From assembly GCA_016214895.1 (NCBI GenBank), contig JACRMR010000003.1, positions 62,001-126,000 on the forward strand: a stretch of 64,000 nucleotides of DNA. Direction: 5' to 3'. Positions within the stretch are counted from its first letter, which is position 1. Each line of letters starts with the position of its first letter. This DNA is from a candidate division KSB1 bacterium. Its GTDB lineage: Bacteria; Electryoneota; RPQS01. The notes under the pieces are model-generated. The model did not search any database. It was given only the letters and a program-made list of their open reading frames with translations, and was not told the DNA's origin. Positions 62,441-64,000 of this stretch are shown piece after piece. The translations under genes and the position numbers were made by a program.

Positions 62441-62772
62441 CATCGGAGCATCGGCTCTCCCCCCACATCCTGTGGGGGGCCGGGGGGGTGCGCGTCTTCG
62501 CTCATCGGGAACTCTCGTCCGACATCGGAGCTCGGCACTCCCCCCCACATCCTGTGGGGGGCCGGGGGGGGCGCGTCTTCGCGCATCGGGAACTCCTCGT
62601 CCGGCATCGGAGCATCGGCTCTCCCCCCACATCCTGTGGGGGGCCGGGGGGGTGCGCGTCTTCGCGCATCGGGAACTCCTCGTCCGGCATCGGAGCATCG
62701 GCTCTCCCCCCACATCCCGTGGGGGGCCGGGGGGGTGCGCGTCTTCGCGCATCGGGAACTCCTCGTCCGGCA
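62441..62772. repeat. Tandem array, four copies of an 82-83-base unit
   Basis: Unit starts (CATCGGAG) are at 62441, 62523, 62605 and 62688. Each unit holds CCCCCCACATCCTGTGGGGG, CCGGGGGGG and GCGCGTCTTCGC-CATCGGGAACTC. The units differ by only a few bases. It begins 28 bases after the pfkA stop. Confidence 0.9.
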
Positions 62773-62977
62773 TCCCGCTCCGGTCGTCAACCAGACCAGA
62801 TTCCGCCGCGCAGCAGGTGCGTCAAATCCTGCACATCCTGTGCCGTGCACCCCTGTCGGGGCGGCTCCGCGACCTGCCCACTGAACCGCACGTTTGGAAG
62901 CGAGCCCTCCGCGAACCCTCCCCAGCGGGTCATCTGCCGCCATTTACCGCCGCGTGTAAACCTTGGTCGGGGCGACC

Positions 62978-63202
62978 GTGGATTCGTTCTTCGATATCTT
63001 CAACTCAGTGGAGCTGCCACCGCGGCGGATCTATGCCGTCGTCGTGACGACCCCGGCCTTCGGCGGTGGTGGACACGGGGGCGGGCTGACGAGTGCAACC
63101 CGCGAGTGGCTGTCGCAACAGACGGATCTTGAAGTGATCAGGACCGAACTTGACCGTCGCAAGATCAAGTTCCGGATGGTCACCAGCGCCGACGAACAGT
63201 AA
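62978..63202 (+). CDS. Possible small protein
   Basis: A 74-residue frame starting at GTG 62978, with GTCGGGG a few bases upstream: VDSFFDIFNSVELPPRRIYAVVVTTPAFGGGGHGGG then EWLSQQTDLEVIRTELDRRKIKFRMVTSADEQ. The C-terminal half looks like a normal helical protein; I do not recognise it. The next hairpin at 63266 could be its terminator. Confidence 0.4.
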   Translation: MDSFFDIFNSVELPPRRIYAVVVTTPAFGGGGHGGGLTSATREWLSQQTDLEVIRTELDRRKIKFRMVTSADEQ

Positions 63203-63265
63203 CGCGTCGGCTTGGAGGAGCACGCGCGGAATAGTCTGTCCCCCTACAATGAGAACGGATACACA

Positions 63266-63300
63266 GCAGGGCCTGCAAGCAAATCGCTTGCAGGCCCTGC
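63266..63300. terminator. Hairpin terminator
   Basis: A perfect 15-base stem (63266-63280 with 63286-63300) around AAATC, followed by TTCCTTCTGC. Confidence 0.7.
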
Positions 63301-63603
63301 TTCCTTCTGCAGGCCGGCGGCGCGGTGATCGCCTCGCACTATTGAAGCTTGACTCTCGACGATTAAAGCCCCCCTCCGACACACCCGCCTACCACCACCC
63401 TACCGCAGCAGCATCAGCCGCTTCGTCTGCGAGGGTTCTTCCGGTTCCGGGCATTCCAGTAAGCTCCGGATGCGGCAAGGGGACAGCGGATTCGACTCCA
63501 TGAAGCGCTCGGTCGAGTGAATACGTTCAAATTCACCAATGATGTAACTAATCGTTAACAATTCGACTCTTTGAGAAATAATGCGTTCACAAGTGACTAT
63601 GGC
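63301..63603. other. Intergenic region, no supported gene
   Basis: Short frames exist but none has a ribosome site. The last 80 bases become AT-richer before the promoter of the next gene. Confidence 0.5.
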
Positions 63604-63632
63604 TTGACACAGAAGCGGTTTACCATTATATT
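63604..63632 (+). promoter_or_regulatory. Promoter for the 3'-truncated secreted protein
   Basis: TTGACA (63604-63609) and TATATT (63627-63632) with a 17-base spacer; a leader of about 45 bases precedes the start codon. Confidence 0.6.
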
Positions 63633-63683
63633 TGTGTATCAACTATGGTGCTACATGTCAAGAGTGTGAAGAAGGAGAAGGTT

Positions 63684-64000
63684 GTGAATAGTTTCTCAAA
63701 GATGTTACTAATGTTGCTGATCACGGCGGCAGCGGTGGACGTGGTGTGGGGGCAAGATGACTGCGGCAGCCGTGCCATTGTCACGGGTTTGCCCTACGTG
63801 TCAACCGGTAGTATCTCAGAAGCGGCACACAATTTCGGGGGGGAATCACCCTGTCCGCTGGGTGGTCCGGATGTGATCTACGAGTTCACCCCGCTGGTCT
63901 CCGGAGCGTATTCGGTTTCATTATGCGGGAGCCAGTTTGACACTTTCCTCTATGTGCGATCTGGCGGTCTTTGTCCCGGGAGCGTGCAAATCGCTTGCAA
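63684..64000 (+). CDS. Secreted protein, 3' truncated, related to the 593 gene
   Basis: The frame runs off the window after 105 codons. Signal peptide about 1-23 (KMLLMLLITAAAVDVVWG) is followed by a PPC-like domain: DDCGSRAIVTGLPY, NFGGESPCPLGGPDVIYEFTPLVSGAYSVSLCGSQFDTFLYV. The C-P-L-G, Y-x-F/L, G-x-Y and SLCGS positions match those of the protein at 593-3265, so the two are paralogous at least here. GTG at 63684 is chosen because AAGGAGA is 5 bases upstream; a GTG at 63666 is also in frame. Confidence 0.7.
   Translation, partial: MNSFSKMLLMLLITAAAVDVVWGQDDCGSRAIVTGLPYVSTGSISEAAHNFGGESPCPLGGPDVIYEFTPLVSGAYSVSLCGSQFDTFLYVRSGGLCPGSVQIAC

Noticed and set aside
62441-62772. CRISPR array
   Set aside because: The repeat unit is 82-83 bases and continuous, without unique spacers, and there are no cas genes.
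63266-64000. Shared GCAAATCGCTTGCA at 63278 and 63986
   Set aside because: One copy is in a terminator hairpin and the other is in coding sequence; a 14-base partial palindrome match is not enough to claim a repeat.

Overview
The window looks like a chromosomal segment of an uncultivated, G+C-rich Gram-negative bacterium of the FCB (Fibrobacteres-Chlorobi-Bacteroidetes) assemblage, for example a Zixibacteria/KSB1-like lineage. This rests on several large secreted proteins built from fibronectin III, choice-of-anchor and Asp-box modules, two C-terminal YPNPFN-type (type IX secretion) sorting domains, outer-membrane barrels and an RND efflux operon. The placement is an inference. No rRNA, tRNA, phage, insertion sequence or CRISPR array was seen.

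Layout. 1-3265: the end of an outer-membrane barrel gene and a secreted Cys-rich protein. 3501-7792: two paralogous small zinc-ribbon proteins flanking a 1030-residue secreted protein with a sorting domain. 7962-16311: redox and housekeeping genes (TlpA-like thioredoxin, aldehyde dehydrogenase, choice-of-anchor V protein, redoxin, VOC and cupin pair, HTH protein, cupredoxin-like protein, Ogt and a membrane protein). 16930-20322: a secreted protein with two SUMF1-like domains. 20618-29799: a GT4 glycosyltransferase divergent from asparagine synthetase, barrels, an MFS exporter translationally coupled to a DarT-like ADP-ribosyltransferase, and an unknown GNAT-like protein. 30022-37145: histone H1-like protein, small membrane proteins, DNA polymerase I, DUF3467 and a lipoprotein. 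37317-47903: GlcNAc-kinase-like protein, lipoprotein, MutY, GT-C glycosyltransferase, CrcB-DUF190 fluoride pair, GT2 and dCMP deaminase. 48236-50683: an Asp-box protein. 50919-60977: one leftward array TetR-TolC-MFP-RND-histidine kinase-response regulator-AmtB-barrel. 61391-64000: phosphofructokinase, a repeat array, and the start of another secreted protein related to the one at 593.

The most unusual signal is a set of dispersed short palindromic repeats between genes, in tandem arrays, and inside two open reading frames. In DNA polymerase I and in a GT-C glycosyltransferase the same C-rich palindrome reads in the same frame and adds the peptide PPSPPVNGGES or a close variant. This resembles in outline the protein-coding palindromic elements known from Rickettsia. 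Promoters with TTGACA-like -35 boxes and 17-base spacers occur before several genes and help settle starts. Many leftward genes overlap by four bases, which suggests translational coupling.
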